Shown in pieces: positions 9,870 to 17,940 of a stretch of DNA of 64,000 bases; the first letter of the stretch is position 1, and every line of letters begins with the position of its first letter. Location of the stretch: the NCBI GenBank assembly GCA_963811225.1, contig CAWEQO010000004.1, positions 248,001 to 312,000 on the forward strand. Direction: 5' to 3'. A program made the position numbers and the translations under genes. The notes beneath the pieces were generated by a model. It ran no database searches. It saw only the letters and a list, made by a program, of their open reading frames with translations, and had not been told where the DNA came from. Origin of the DNA: CAWEQO01 sp963811225 (GTDB taxonomy: Bacteria; Chloroflexota; Anaerolineae; Anaerolineales; Anaerolineaceae).

Positions 9870-11972
9870 TCAGCTCACAACCTTCCGGCAGGCTGCCATA
9901 ATGCGATCCACATTCGGGATGGCCTGATCTTCCAGCACCTCGGCGCGCGGCACCGGCACGTTGGCGGAAGCAACCCGCACCATGGGCGCGTCCAGGTAGT
10001 CGAAAGCCAGCTCATTGACCTGCATCATGACCTCGTTGATGAAGCTAGTGTTCTCGTACGCCTCGGTCACGCCAACCAGCCGCCCGGTCTTCTTGACGGA
10101 GGCGATGATGGTGTCGATGTCCAGCGGCTTGAGGCTGCGCAGGTCGACCACTTCGACGTCGATGCCTTCTTCGGCCAGTTTCTCGGCCGCTTCCAAAGAA
10201 CGCAGCACCATGCGCGAGTAGGTCACCAGGGTGATATCCTTGCCCTGCCGCTTCACGTCGGCCACGCCCAAGGGGATGATGTACTCTTCCTCGGGAACCG
10301 GGCCTTTTTCTTTGTAGAGCATTTTGTGCTCGATGAACATGACCGGGTTGTCGTCCTGGATGGCGGCTTTGAGCAGGCCTTTCGCATCGTATGGCGTGGA
10401 GGGCATGACCACATAGATGCCGGGGAAGTGGGTCCACAGCGACTCGAGACTCTGCGAGTGGTGGGCGGCGATGGCGCGCCCCGCGCCGCCTTCCGTGCGG
10501 ACCACCATAGGCACGCTGGTCTTGCCGCCGAACATGTAGCGGTTCTTGGCACCCTGGTTCGCGATCTGATCCATTGCCAGGGGGGTGAAGTCGACGTACA
10601 TGATCTCGGCCACCGGGCGCATACCGGCCATGGCCGCTCCGACCGCCGCGCCGCCGATGGTGGCCTCGGAGATGGGGGTGTCAATCACTCGCCATTCGCC
10701 AAACTCCTGGAACAGGCCGCGGGTGGCGCCGTAAGCGCCGCCGTACAAGCCGACGTCTTCGCCCATCACGAACACGCGTTTGTCGCGGTTCATCTCTTCC
10801 CGCATGGCCTCCACCAGCGCCTGAGAGTAGGAAATCTGGCGCATATCCGGATCATTGCGAACCTGCTCACGCAGTTTCGCTTCGGCATCTACATCCGCCT
10901 GGGTGGTCTTGGCGGGGGCAAACACATCGGTGGTTACTTCAGCCGGATCGGGCTCGGGAGAGGCTTCACTGTAGGCCATGGCCTTGTCGAGCTTGCCGTC
11001 CACAAACCCATCCAGCTGCTCGAACTCCTCCTCGCTGAGCATGCGCACCGACAGGAGCTCCTCTTTCAGCACGGTGATCGGGTCGCGCTGTTTCCACTCG
11101 GCTTCTTCTTCGCGAGTGCGGTAAGCGCGCGGGTCGGAGTGCGAGTGGCCGAACCAGCGGTAGGTCTTCGCCTCGATCAGAGTGGGGCCTTCACCCCGGC
11201 GGGCGCGCTCGGCGGCCTGTGTGACCGCGCCGCGCACCGAAAGCACGTCCATGCCGTCGACCACCTCGCCTGGAATGCCGTAGGCGCAGGCTCGTTCGGC
11301 GATGTTGCTGAGCTTGCTGGCGTTGGCAAACGGCACCGACATGGCGTACAGGTTATTCTCGACCAGGAAGACAACCGGCAGGTTCCACAGGCTGGCCATG
11401 TTGAGGGACTCGTGGAAGTTGCCGGTGTTGGACGCGCCATCGCCGAAGAAGCAGAGCACCACCTTGTCGCTGCCCATCAGCTTCTGGGCCAGGGCCGCGC
11501 CGACTGCAACCGGGATGTTACCGCCGACGATGCCGGTGGCGCCCAGATTGCCGTGCTTGACGTCGGCGATGTGCATCGAGCCGCCTTTGCCCTTGCAGTA
11601 GCCGCCCGACTTACCGAGCACCTCGGCCATCATCTTGTTGTAGTGTTCCTGCTTTTCTTCATCGGTCTGGGCCGCCCGGTCGCCGTGCGCGTGGGCGTGT
11701 CCGTGGCCGCGGTGCGTGCTGGTCACCAGGTCATCATCGCGCAGCCCGGCCACGCCGCCGACCGCCACGGCTTCTTGGCCTGCATACAGGTGCGAGGCGC
11801 CTTTCAACACGGCCTTGCTCAACAGGTTGGCGATGTTGTTCTCCAGGGCGCGGATTTCCATCACCTGGCGCAGATAGCCGAGCAGCTGCTCCTTGGTCAG
11901 GGCCTGCTCCTCGATCATCGCCGACACTTTTTCCATCAAGGAAAGTTCTGGGATTGTCGCTTTTGTTTCCAT
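9870..11972 (-). CDS. fused E1 alpha-beta subunit of pyruvate-type dehydrogenase
   Basis: A 700-residue single chain that joins both E1 subunits. Residues 1 to about 330 are the alpha subunit, with the thiamine-diphosphate motif GDGASNTGNFHESLN and the HRGHGHAHAHG segment. After a linker, about 375-700 are the beta subunit (GEDVGLYGGAYGATRGLF, PISEATIGGAAVGAAMAGMR, EHKMLYKEKGPVP). In most bacteria these are separate PdhA and PdhB chains. The protein decarboxylates a 2-oxo acid and reductively acylates E2. The order DeoR regulator, E1, E2 with gaps of 23 and 1 bases makes one operon. Acetoin dehydrogenase is an alternative identity, although no acetoin genes are nearby. Confidence 0.93.
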   Translation of the reverse strand: METKATIPELSLMEKVSAMIEEQALTKEQLLGYLRQVMEIRALENNIANLLSKAVLKGASHLYAGQEAVAVGGVAGLRDDDLVTSTHRGHGHAHAHGDRAAQTDEEKQEHYNKMMAEVLGKSGGYCKGKGGSMHIADVKHGNLGATGIVGGNIPVAVGAALAQKLMGSDKVVLCFFGDGASNTGNFHESLNMASLWNLPVVFLVENNLYAMSVPFANASKLSNIAERACAYGIPGEVVDGMDVLSVRGAVTQAAERARRGEGPTLIEAKTYRWFGHSHSDPRAYRTREEEAEWKQRDPITVLKEELLSVRMLSEEEFEQLDGFVDGKLDKAMAYSEASPEPDPAEVTTDVFAPAKTTQADVDAEAKLREQVRNDPDMRQISYSQALVEAMREEMNRDKRVFVMGEDVGLYGGAYGATRGLFQEFGEWRVIDTPISEATIGGAAVGAAMAGMRPVAEIMYVDFTPLAMDQIANQGAKNRYMFGGKTSVPMVVRTEGGAGRAIAAHHSQSLESLWTHFPGIYVVMPSTPYDAKGLLKAAIQDDNPVMFIEHKMLYKEKGPVPEEEYIIPLGVADVKRQGKDITLVTYSRMVLRSLEAAEKLAEEGIDVEVVDLRSLKPLDIDTIIASVKKTGRLVGVTEAYENTSFINEVMMQVNELAFDYLDAPMVRVASANVPVPRAEVLEDQAIPNVDRIMAACRKVVS

Positions 11973-11995
11973 CTAAGGTGTATTCTCCTTAATGA

Positions 11996-12778
11996 CTAAA
12001 CTAACTGAATATGAATTTCCAATGATCGCAGCCGGCCTGTCAGAGCGGCAGGAGGGAGAGCATCGGTGACAATTACGTCGATTTGATCCAGGCGGGCAAA
12101 AGAAGCCGCGCCGGCCCGGCCCCACTTGCTAGCATCCAGCACCGCCACGACTTGCTTACACAAAGCGATCATGCGCTGCTTGACCTCAGCCTCGGCGGCG
12201 CTGACGTCGGTCAGGCCCTCGGGGTCGCTCAGGCCGTGAGCGCCGAAAAAGCCACGCTGGATGTTGTAGCGCTGCAGCATGGCGAGGCCTTCCAGGCCGA
12301 CCAGCGAGAGGGTGTCGCGCTGGAGACTGCCGCCCGGCATAACGACGGTGATCCCGGGCAAGTCGATGAGGGCCTGCGAGACGGCCAGGCTGTTGGTAAT
12401 GACGGTGACCTCACGGTGCTGTCCAAGGTTCTGGGCAATTGCCAGCGACGTGCTGCTGGTGTCGAGGAAGATGGCCTCGCCGCTGCGGATCATGGCGGAG
12501 GCGGCTTCACCGATACGGGCCTTCTCGACGATCTGCTGCTGGCGGCGAAGGTTGAGCGACAGCTCGGGCACGTGTCGGGATGCCACGGCCCCACCGTGCG
12601 TGCGCACCAGCAAATTCTCGTCGGCTAGCGTCTGAAGATCGGCGCGGATGGTAACCTCCGAGACGCCGAACTCGTGGCTGAGATCCACGACGGTTGCTTG
12701 CCCGGTCTGGTTGACCCGCTGGAGGATCTGCTGCCGCCGAACTTCAGGGTATAAGCTTTTGCCCGCCCCGTTTTCCAT
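11996..12778 (-). CDS. DeoR/GlpR-family transcriptional regulator
   Basis: A 260-residue DeoR-type repressor. The N-terminal winged helix (about 12-65) has the classic RRQQILQRVNQTGQATVVDL and GVSEVTIRADL helices. The C-terminal DeoRC sensor domain contains IFLDTSSTSLAIA and ADVSAAEAEVKQRMI-like elements (here TDVSAAEAEVKQRM), which bind phosphorylated sugars in the family. It is the first gene of the E1-E2 operon and lies between that operon and the sugar-alcohol operon, so a sugar phosphate from that pathway is a plausible effector. An inverted repeat CGAATGTTTTCG in its own promoter suggests autoregulation. Confidence 0.93.
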   Translation of the reverse strand: MENGAGKSLYPEVRRQQILQRVNQTGQATVVDLSHEFGVSEVTIRADLQTLADENLLVRTHGGAVASRHVPELSLNLRRQQQIVEKARIGEAASAMIRSGEAIFLDTSSTSLAIAQNLGQHREVTVITNSLAVSQALIDLPGITVVMPGGSLQRDTLSLVGLEGLAMLQRYNIQRGFFGAHGLSDPEGLTDVSAAEAEVKQRMIALCKQVVAVLDASKWGRAGAASFARLDQIDVIVTDALPPAALTGRLRSLEIHIQLV

Positions 12779-12799
12779 GTTTCCCCTTACGTTGATTTA

Positions 12800-12849
12800 C
12801 GAATGTTTTCGATTACTTTCATATTAGCATGAAGTGAAAGGAAATACAA
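12800..12849 (-). promoter_or_regulatory. promoter and candidate operator of the DeoR-E1-E2 operon
   Basis: Reading leftwards, TTGTAT (12849-12844) and TAATAT (12826-12821) are separated by 17 bases and form a moderate promoter. The inverted repeat CGAA-TGTT-TTCG at 12800-12811 lies at or just after the expected start site. GlpR-type operators contain TTCG/CGAA half-sites, which makes this a candidate autoregulatory site. The -35 match is weak. Confidence 0.4.
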
Positions 12850-12894
12850 GAGAGGAACTCCTCTCATTTGCCGCCCCTTTGCTGTTAAATGAGC

Positions 12895-12925
12895 GAGCAG
12901 CCGAAGCATTTCGCTTCGGCTGCTC
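12895..12925 (-). terminator. terminator of the sugar-alcohol operon
   Basis: A perfect 13-base stem (GAGCAGCCGAAGC at 12895-12907 with its complement at 12913-12925) and a 5-base loop, located just after the last gene of the leftward operon (stop at 12953). Confidence 0.7.
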
Positions 12926-12952
12926 TCTTATTTCGGCTCTCTACTCTCTCGA

Positions 12953-13738
12953 TTACCGCATTTCCTGCCCACCGGTCACGTTGATGGCCTGACCGGTCAT
13001 GTAGCTGGATTGGTCGGAAGCCAGGAAGACCAGCACGTTGCAGACGTCTTCATAAGTGCAGCCGCGCTTCATGGGCACCTGCTCGATGTACTTTTGGCGC
13101 ACCTCTGCCTCGCTGATGCCCAGGTTGTGGGCATACTGCTTGAAGAGCGAGTTGACCCACAGGGGTGAGTCGAGCAGGTTGCCGGGGCAGATGGCGTTGG
13201 CGCGCACGCCGAACTCGGCCAGCTCGAGGGCCACGCTCTGGATCAGCCCGATGCCGCCGAATTTGGAGGCGGCGTAGGCGGAGTTCTTATAGCTGCCCTT
13301 CTTGCCAGACTTCGAGTTGATCTGGATGATCGCTCCGCTGCCCTGAGGCTTCATGACCCGGGCGGCGTGCTTGCAGAGCAGAAAAGCCCCATACAGGTTG
13401 ACGTTCATCACCGCCATCCACTTCTGGGCGGAGAAGTCCTCGATGGGGCCGGAGAGCAGGATGCCGGCGTTGGAGACCACGATGTCGAGGCGGCCAAATT
13501 CCGCCACGGTGCGATCCACCATATCGGCCACCTGGGCCTCGTCGGTCACGTCGACTTTTAGGGAGAAGGCCTTGCGGTTCTTAATCGCAGCAGTCGTCTC
13601 GGCGGCGGCTTCCTCGTTGATGTCGGCTACGACCACGTGGCAGCCTTCCTGGGCCAGCCGCAGGCAGATGGCCTGGCCTAGGCCTTGCGCTCCGCCGGTG
13701 ACGATGGCGATTTTGTCTTGTAATCTAGCTTCGGTCAT
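12953..13738 (-). CDS. SDR oxidoreductase, sorbitol-6-phosphate 2-dehydrogenase-like
   Basis: A 261-residue short-chain dehydrogenase. It has the NAD-binding TGGAQGLGQ loop, the NAG motif, catalytic Ser in INSKSG, and YAASKFG with the Tyr/Lys pair. Several stretches follow E. coli SrlD closely: IQINSKSGKKGS, GNLLDSP, QYAHNLGIS, VPMKRGCTYEDVCNVL and TGQAINVTGGQ. SrlD oxidises sorbitol-6-phosphate to fructose-6-phosphate. Its ATG overlaps the stop of the upstream DUF89 gene as ATGA, and mannitol-1-phosphate dehydrogenase is in the same operon, which supports a hexitol-phosphate role. The exact substrate needs an assay, since other SDRs share this fold. Confidence 0.85.
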   Translation of the reverse strand: MTEARLQDKIAIVTGGAQGLGQAICLRLAQEGCHVVVADINEEAAAETTAAIKNRKAFSLKVDVTDEAQVADMVDRTVAEFGRLDIVVSNAGILLSGPIEDFSAQKWMAVMNVNLYGAFLLCKHAARVMKPQGSGAIIQINSKSGKKGSYKNSAYAASKFGGIGLIQSVALELAEFGVRANAICPGNLLDSPLWVNSLFKQYAHNLGISEAEVRQKYIEQVPMKRGCTYEDVCNVLVFLASDQSSYMTGQAINVTGGQEMR

Positions 13739-14928
13739 GGTGCCTCCTCAATTAAATGGATCAATCCCCGGCGGCCATTGATCTGCCACTTTGGGTCTTC
13801 GGCGTTGAGCGACTCGGCCTTGCCCGGCTCCAGCCCGACCATGATCTCAGATTTGAGCGTGCGCATGAGCAGGTACGGGCGCGGCAGTGAGGCAGGCGCA
13901 TCCTCCAGGTGGGTGGTATGCGGCCAGTGGCGGTCTTCCAGCACCCTGCGGTAGTTTGCGTCGCCCTTGACGATGGTCAAATCGGCCTGCTGCAGCTCGT
14001 CTTGCAAGCGCGGGGGAAGCTCTGTGAAGAAGTGGTAGCTGTTCCAGAAAGGATCGCTCGCCAACTTCAGCCGGCCATTCTCCAGCGCCGACGCCAGCCG
14101 TTCGCCGAGGGCCGCAGCGCCTTCGTCCGTGCTGGACCGCATAACCTCGATCGTGAGGCGCGCATCCTTGGGCATGGCGTCCGAGACAAAGAAGGGGGCG
14201 TCCTTCAAGTGGAAGACAACCTCCTGCGCCCAACCGGCAGCGAGCAGGTAGTCGGTCAGGGCCAGGTCATAGATCAGGTCCGTGCCGATGTTGTCGTTGA
14301 TGAAATCCACACGCTGCACGCCCGGTTCGAGCAGAGCGCGAGCTTTGCGCGTGTCGTCGATCAGGATCAAATGCTGCTCGGCGCCGACGGCCAGCCCGCC
14401 TGCAGCCGAAGCGGCCAAGGTGAAGTTGCTCAGATCGGTACGGTTGCCCCACAAGGCCGAGTGGAGAAGGACCTCGAAGCGTTCCTCCTCCGGCACGGCC
14501 TGGATCTGCTGCCACAGCGGGGCGAAGCCCTGCAGATCGCTTTGGGTCTGGCGCTGCTTCTGCGGCTCGAACGGGTCTGTTCTCTGCCAGGGTCCCGGCT
14601 GGTAGTAGCGCACGGCTTGCAGCAGCTTGCGGTAGAAGAAGGTCTCGGCGAAATACCAGGGCACTTCCAACCAGGTCTTGCCGGAATAGGCCTGCATTTC
14701 GCGGTTCCAATCGGCCGCGTCGGGGGCCTGCTCGGTTAGCGGTTGGAGGGTTCGGTGGGCGATCTCGTCTTGCAGGGCGTGCAGCGCCTGGACGATGTCG
14801 TCCGGGTAATGGTTGTCGGCCAGCACAGTCTGCAATATCTGCGGCTTGCGCTGCTCAATGGTGGCCCGGGCAAACGACCCCGGCTCCGAGGTCAGGAGGG
14901 GGCCGGGTAGTGGTTGGGTGGAGGACAT
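13735..14928 (-). CDS. DUF89/ARMT1-family metal-dependent damage-control phosphatase
   Basis: A 397-residue protein of the DUF89 family, related to human ARMT1 and yeast YMR027W. Family landmarks are LPGPLLTSEPGSFA at the start, WGNRTDLS, the metal-site block DFINDNIGTDL, FHLKDAPFFVSDA, IVKGDANYRRVLEDR, WPHTT, and TLKSEIMVGLEPG. Characterised members hydrolyse unwanted sugar phosphates such as fructose-1-phosphate using Co2+ or Ni2+. Within a hexitol-phosphate operon it would clear toxic side products of the dehydrogenases or kinases. This match of family biochemistry and context is good, but the substrate here is inferred. It overlaps the next gene by four bases. Confidence 0.88.
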   Translation of the reverse strand: MSSTQPLPGPLLTSEPGSFARATIEQRKPQILQTVLADNHYPDDIVQALHALQDEIAHRTLQPLTEQAPDAADWNREMQAYSGKTWLEVPWYFAETFFYRKLLQAVRYYQPGPWQRTDPFEPQKQRQTQSDLQGFAPLWQQIQAVPEEERFEVLLHSALWGNRTDLSNFTLAASAAGGLAVGAEQHLILIDDTRKARALLEPGVQRVDFINDNIGTDLIYDLALTDYLLAAGWAQEVVFHLKDAPFFVSDAMPKDARLTIEVMRSSTDEGAAALGERLASALENGRLKLASDPFWNSYHFFTELPPRLQDELQQADLTIVKGDANYRRVLEDRHWPHTTHLEDAPASLPRPYLLMRTLKSEIMVGLEPGKAESLNAEDPKWQINGRRGLIHLIEEAP

Positions 14929-14975
14929 AGAAATTCCTTGAAATTCAGGTAATCGGGCCTTTCAGGAAAGCGGCT

Positions 14976-14989
14976 CCTGATTGATCAGG
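14976..14989 (-). repeat. small inverted repeat between mtlD and the DUF89 gene
   Basis: CCTGATTGATCAGG, a 6-base stem with a 2-base centre, in the 68-base gap inside the operon. It may be a processing site or weak attenuator; the evidence is limited to symmetry. Confidence 0.25.
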
Positions 14990-14996
14990 CGTCCGA

Positions 14997-16175
14997 CTAC
15001 CTCATTTCCTTCGTAAGTTTTTGATAGTGCTGGCCCACCTGCTCGGCCAGAGGCTCGTCTGCCCGGATGCTGCTGACCTGGCGCATGGCTGCGTCCAGGC
15101 CATCGCGGCGCAGCATGGCTTGCAGCTCCTGGGCGATGGGGTCGTCTGGATGGTCGAAGCGGTAAGCGGCGGCGATACCCAGGCTGAGGCTTTTCGGCTC
15201 CACGCCGGCCCCCTCGGCCAGACGGGCAGGGGCCACCAGGCGGTCGGCGGCGTCCAGCTTGCGGATCGGGTCACGCGCCAGGCGGAAGACGGTGTCGCCG
15301 AGGGCGCGGTTGGCGAAGCGGCGGGTCAGGTCGGCGCGGTGACGCTGAAGCCACTCGGGCTCGACACCGTAAGCCGCCACGATGCCGGCCTGCGACTCGG
15401 CCAGGGCCTGTTCGAACAACGGGCGGATGGCGGGGTCTTCAAGGGCCTGATATCCGTACTCATGGCCGCGCAAGTAGCCAAGATAAGCCAGCACTGCGTG
15501 CCCGCAGTTGTGGATGTAGAGCTTGCGGGCGGTGTAGGCCTTGAAATTGTCGCAAGGCTCCATCCCAACGATCTCAGGGATGGAGCCGACGAAGGCCTTG
15601 CGCTCCACCGGCAGCTCTTTGTAAGGCTCGACCCGAATCAGGCGCGGGTCTTCCGCGCGCATCTCAGGCGTCGGCGGCGGGACCATGCGGCCGATGACGG
15701 TGTCGACAAAGCCGATGGAGGATTGGAAGTAGGCGCCGGCGCGCTCCGGGATGTGTTCGGCAACCATGCCGCGGAAAATGGCGGCTGCGCCTTTGAGATT
15801 CTCGCAGATGATGATATTGAGCGGCTGCGGGTTGCCGGCATCCATGCGCCGGACGATTCCAGAGGCGACCAGCGGGGCGATCAGAGGCAGGGCGCGCGAG
15901 CCGACTGCGGTGGCGGCGATGCCGGCCTGCGCCAGAGTCAGCTCGACTTGACCGGACTGCCGGGGAGTCAGGGCGCGCACCGGCGAAATGGTCAGCGCCT
16001 GTTTGTTTTCGTTCTCAACCAGGTGGATAGGATAGCTGCGCTGAGAATTGAGTGCGGCGACCAACTGTTCGTCGACGTCTACGAAGACGACCTCGTAGCC
16101 GGACTCCGAGAAGAGCTGCCCGAGGAAGCCGCGCCCCACGTTGCCTGCGCCGAACATCACTGCGATGGGTGTCAT
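14997..16175 (-). CDS. mtlD: mannitol-1-phosphate 5-dehydrogenase family protein
   Basis: A 392-residue polyol dehydrogenase of the MtlD type. The NAD-binding motif GAGNVGRGFLG is at residues 9-19. Further family signs are IICENLKGAA, SIGFVDTVIGRMVP, and KLYIHNCGHAVLAYLGYLRG, which contains the catalytic Lys and His region. The normal reaction is mannitol-1-phosphate to fructose-6-phosphate with NAD+. No mannitol PTS genes are present in the window, so uptake or phosphorylation must come from elsewhere, or the enzyme uses a related polyol phosphate. It sits 28 bases after the alcohol dehydrogenase gene in the same operon. Confidence 0.88.
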   Translation of the reverse strand: MTPIAVMFGAGNVGRGFLGQLFSESGYEVVFVDVDEQLVAALNSQRSYPIHLVENENKQALTISPVRALTPRQSGQVELTLAQAGIAATAVGSRALPLIAPLVASGIVRRMDAGNPQPLNIIICENLKGAAAIFRGMVAEHIPERAGAYFQSSIGFVDTVIGRMVPPPTPEMRAEDPRLIRVEPYKELPVERKAFVGSIPEIVGMEPCDNFKAYTARKLYIHNCGHAVLAYLGYLRGHEYGYQALEDPAIRPLFEQALAESQAGIVAAYGVEPEWLQRHRADLTRRFANRALGDTVFRLARDPIRKLDAADRLVAPARLAEGAGVEPKSLSLGIAAAYRFDHPDDPIAQELQAMLRRDGLDAAMRQVSSIRADEPLAEQVGQHYQKLTKEMR

Positions 16176-16203
16176 GTCGATTCTCCGATTGCTCGTACAG
16201 CCC

Positions 16204-17919
16204 TTATGGCAGCATCAGGCGCAGGAATTCTTCCTCGGCCTCATTGGTCCACTCGCGGCCGTCTTTCAGCCTGGCATAGACGCTAGGCAGCACGTCTTTC
16301 AGCTCTGGCAGACCGGTGAGGGGGAAGTCTTTGATGTTGGGGTAGATGACCACCTTGCCGGGGTAGACGGTGTTCTTGAGGGCCATCAGGCCGTCGCGGG
16401 CTGCGTTGAGCGAGCCGATGGCGGCGACCGAACGGTTGCGGGACAACTCGTCGTCCGACGCCATTTGCAAAGTGACGTGCATGTCGACCATCTCAGAGCC
16501 GGAATGACCGATCATGCGGATGCCCTTCCAATACACGTCGCTCAAGTCGAGCTGCACCTGCTTGCCCTTGTTGATCCCGGCGAAGACGTTGACCACACCG
16601 TGTTCGGCGGCGTGCGAGGCCGCGTCCGAGATGACGGCAGGGACCGGCACCAGCACGATCACATCGTCGAAGCCATCCTCGAAGTATTTGGCCATGGTCG
16701 CGGCATACTCTTCCTTGTTGTTGGGGTTCACGCAGACCCATTCAATGCCCTTGGCCTCGGCCTCGTCTTTAAACGAACTGCACAGATCGTCCAGGCGTTC
16801 GTCGCTGATGTCTGTGCAGACGATGACGCCGGGGTGCTTGTTGATGCCGATGGCGCGCTGGACGTGCATGCGGCCGATCGGCCCGCCCGCGCCGACAAAC
16901 CAGGCCTTGCCGCCCGGCTTCAGCGCCGCCCGGACCGGCACGCTGTTGTATGCGTCTGCAACGTCCGTGCTGGAGCTGCCGACGTAAATCCAGCGCATAT
17001 AATGCACGCGACCGACGTCTACGGCCACTTTACGGGGCATGGGTTCCTCGGCCAGGATGGCGAACACACCGTGCGAGGCCAGGAAGGGGCTGGCGGCTTC
17101 GATCAGGTCGGGGTCCGCGCCGAGCAGGACGATGTCGTCGACTGTCTCGACCGCTACCGGCGGGTTGGATACGTCGGGCACGTCGATGACCTCGGCATGG
17201 AAGGCGGCGGCTTGTTGGCGCAGCCAGGCGCCGAAGGCGGGCGGGACGTTACTCAGCAGGACGCGCGAGGGATGGCTCTGTGCGTCATAGCCGGAGCTGA
17301 TGGTGTAGGGGCGGTTGCCCCCACCGCCGATGACCCACAGCGTGCCGCCCGGCTTGACGCCGGTACGATATTCCAGGCGGTAAGCGGCGGTGACGCAAGC
17401 CCACGGTTCGGTTAGAGCGCTCTCGGCGTAGCCCTCGCCGGGCTTTGTGGCAATGAGCATGTTACCGCCGTCGCTGTTCATCACCAGTTTGTCGATCACG
17501 GCATACTGCGAGAGGCCGCCCTGGAAGGTGTAGCCGTAGGCTTTGCTGACGCCGTTCTCGTAGATGTCGGCCTCGATGATCAGCCGGTCACCTGGCTTAT
17601 ACTGGTCTTTCAAGCTCTCTCCCACATCGACCACGGTCATCGACACCTCATGGCCCATGACCACCGGGTCGGTCTTCATGTCTTTGAAAATGCGCGGGTG
17701 GCTCGGCCCGAGGTTGATGATCTTGATATCGGAGAAGCACAGGCCGACCGCATCATGGCGCACGACCAGCTCATCCGGTCCGGGCTGCCGATAAGGCACT
17801 TCGATGGTCTGGCCCTGATTGCCCATATTCTCAAACCCGGCTCCATAGAGGGGCCACAAACGATAATGATCGGGAGCGGGGGAAATCACTTGCTTGTATT
17901 CGTTTATTTTATCGGGCAT
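16204..17919 (-). CDS. zinc-type alcohol dehydrogenase with two Rossmann domains
   Basis: A 571-residue medium-chain dehydrogenase; the family is usually 340-420 residues. The N-terminal catalytic domain has the zinc ligands in VGLCFSDIK and MGHEVS, but no four-cysteine structural zinc lobe. Two successive nucleotide-binding-like regions follow. The first (from about residue 205) begins GGTLWVIGGGGNRP and runs to RWIYVGSSS. The second (from about 345) begins GGKAWFVGAGGPIGRMHVQR, continues to FAGINKG, and looks like the functional cofactor site. The reading frame is clean throughout, so the extra domain is real. L-sorbose-1-phosphate reductase-like members are the nearest functional guess, given the hexitol-phosphate operon. 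Confidence 0.75.
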   Translation of the reverse strand: MPDKINEYKQVISPAPDHYRLWPLYGAGFENMGNQGQTIEVPYRQPGPDELVVRHDAVGLCFSDIKIINLGPSHPRIFKDMKTDPVVMGHEVSMTVVDVGESLKDQYKPGDRLIIEADIYENGVSKAYGYTFQGGLSQYAVIDKLVMNSDGGNMLIATKPGEGYAESALTEPWACVTAAYRLEYRTGVKPGGTLWVIGGGGNRPYTISSGYDAQSHPSRVLLSNVPPAFGAWLRQQAAAFHAEVIDVPDVSNPPVAVETVDDIVLLGADPDLIEAASPFLASHGVFAILAEEPMPRKVAVDVGRVHYMRWIYVGSSSTDVADAYNSVPVRAALKPGGKAWFVGAGGPIGRMHVQRAIGINKHPGVIVCTDISDERLDDLCSSFKDEAEAKGIEWVCVNPNNKEEYAATMAKYFEDGFDDVIVLVPVPAVISDAASHAAEHGVVNVFAGINKGKQVQLDLSDVYWKGIRMIGHSGSEMVDMHVTLQMASDDELSRNRSVAAIGSLNAARDGLMALKNTVYPGKVVIYPNIKDFPLTGLPELKDVLPSVYARLKDGREWTNEAEEEFLRLMLP

Positions 17920-17940
17920 GGTACGATCTCCTGAGTGGAA

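Noticed and set aside
16204..17919. Frameshift or gene fusion error in the long alcohol dehydrogenase
   Set aside because: Frame and codon use are consistent throughout and both halves read as sensible domains, so the extra length looks genuine.
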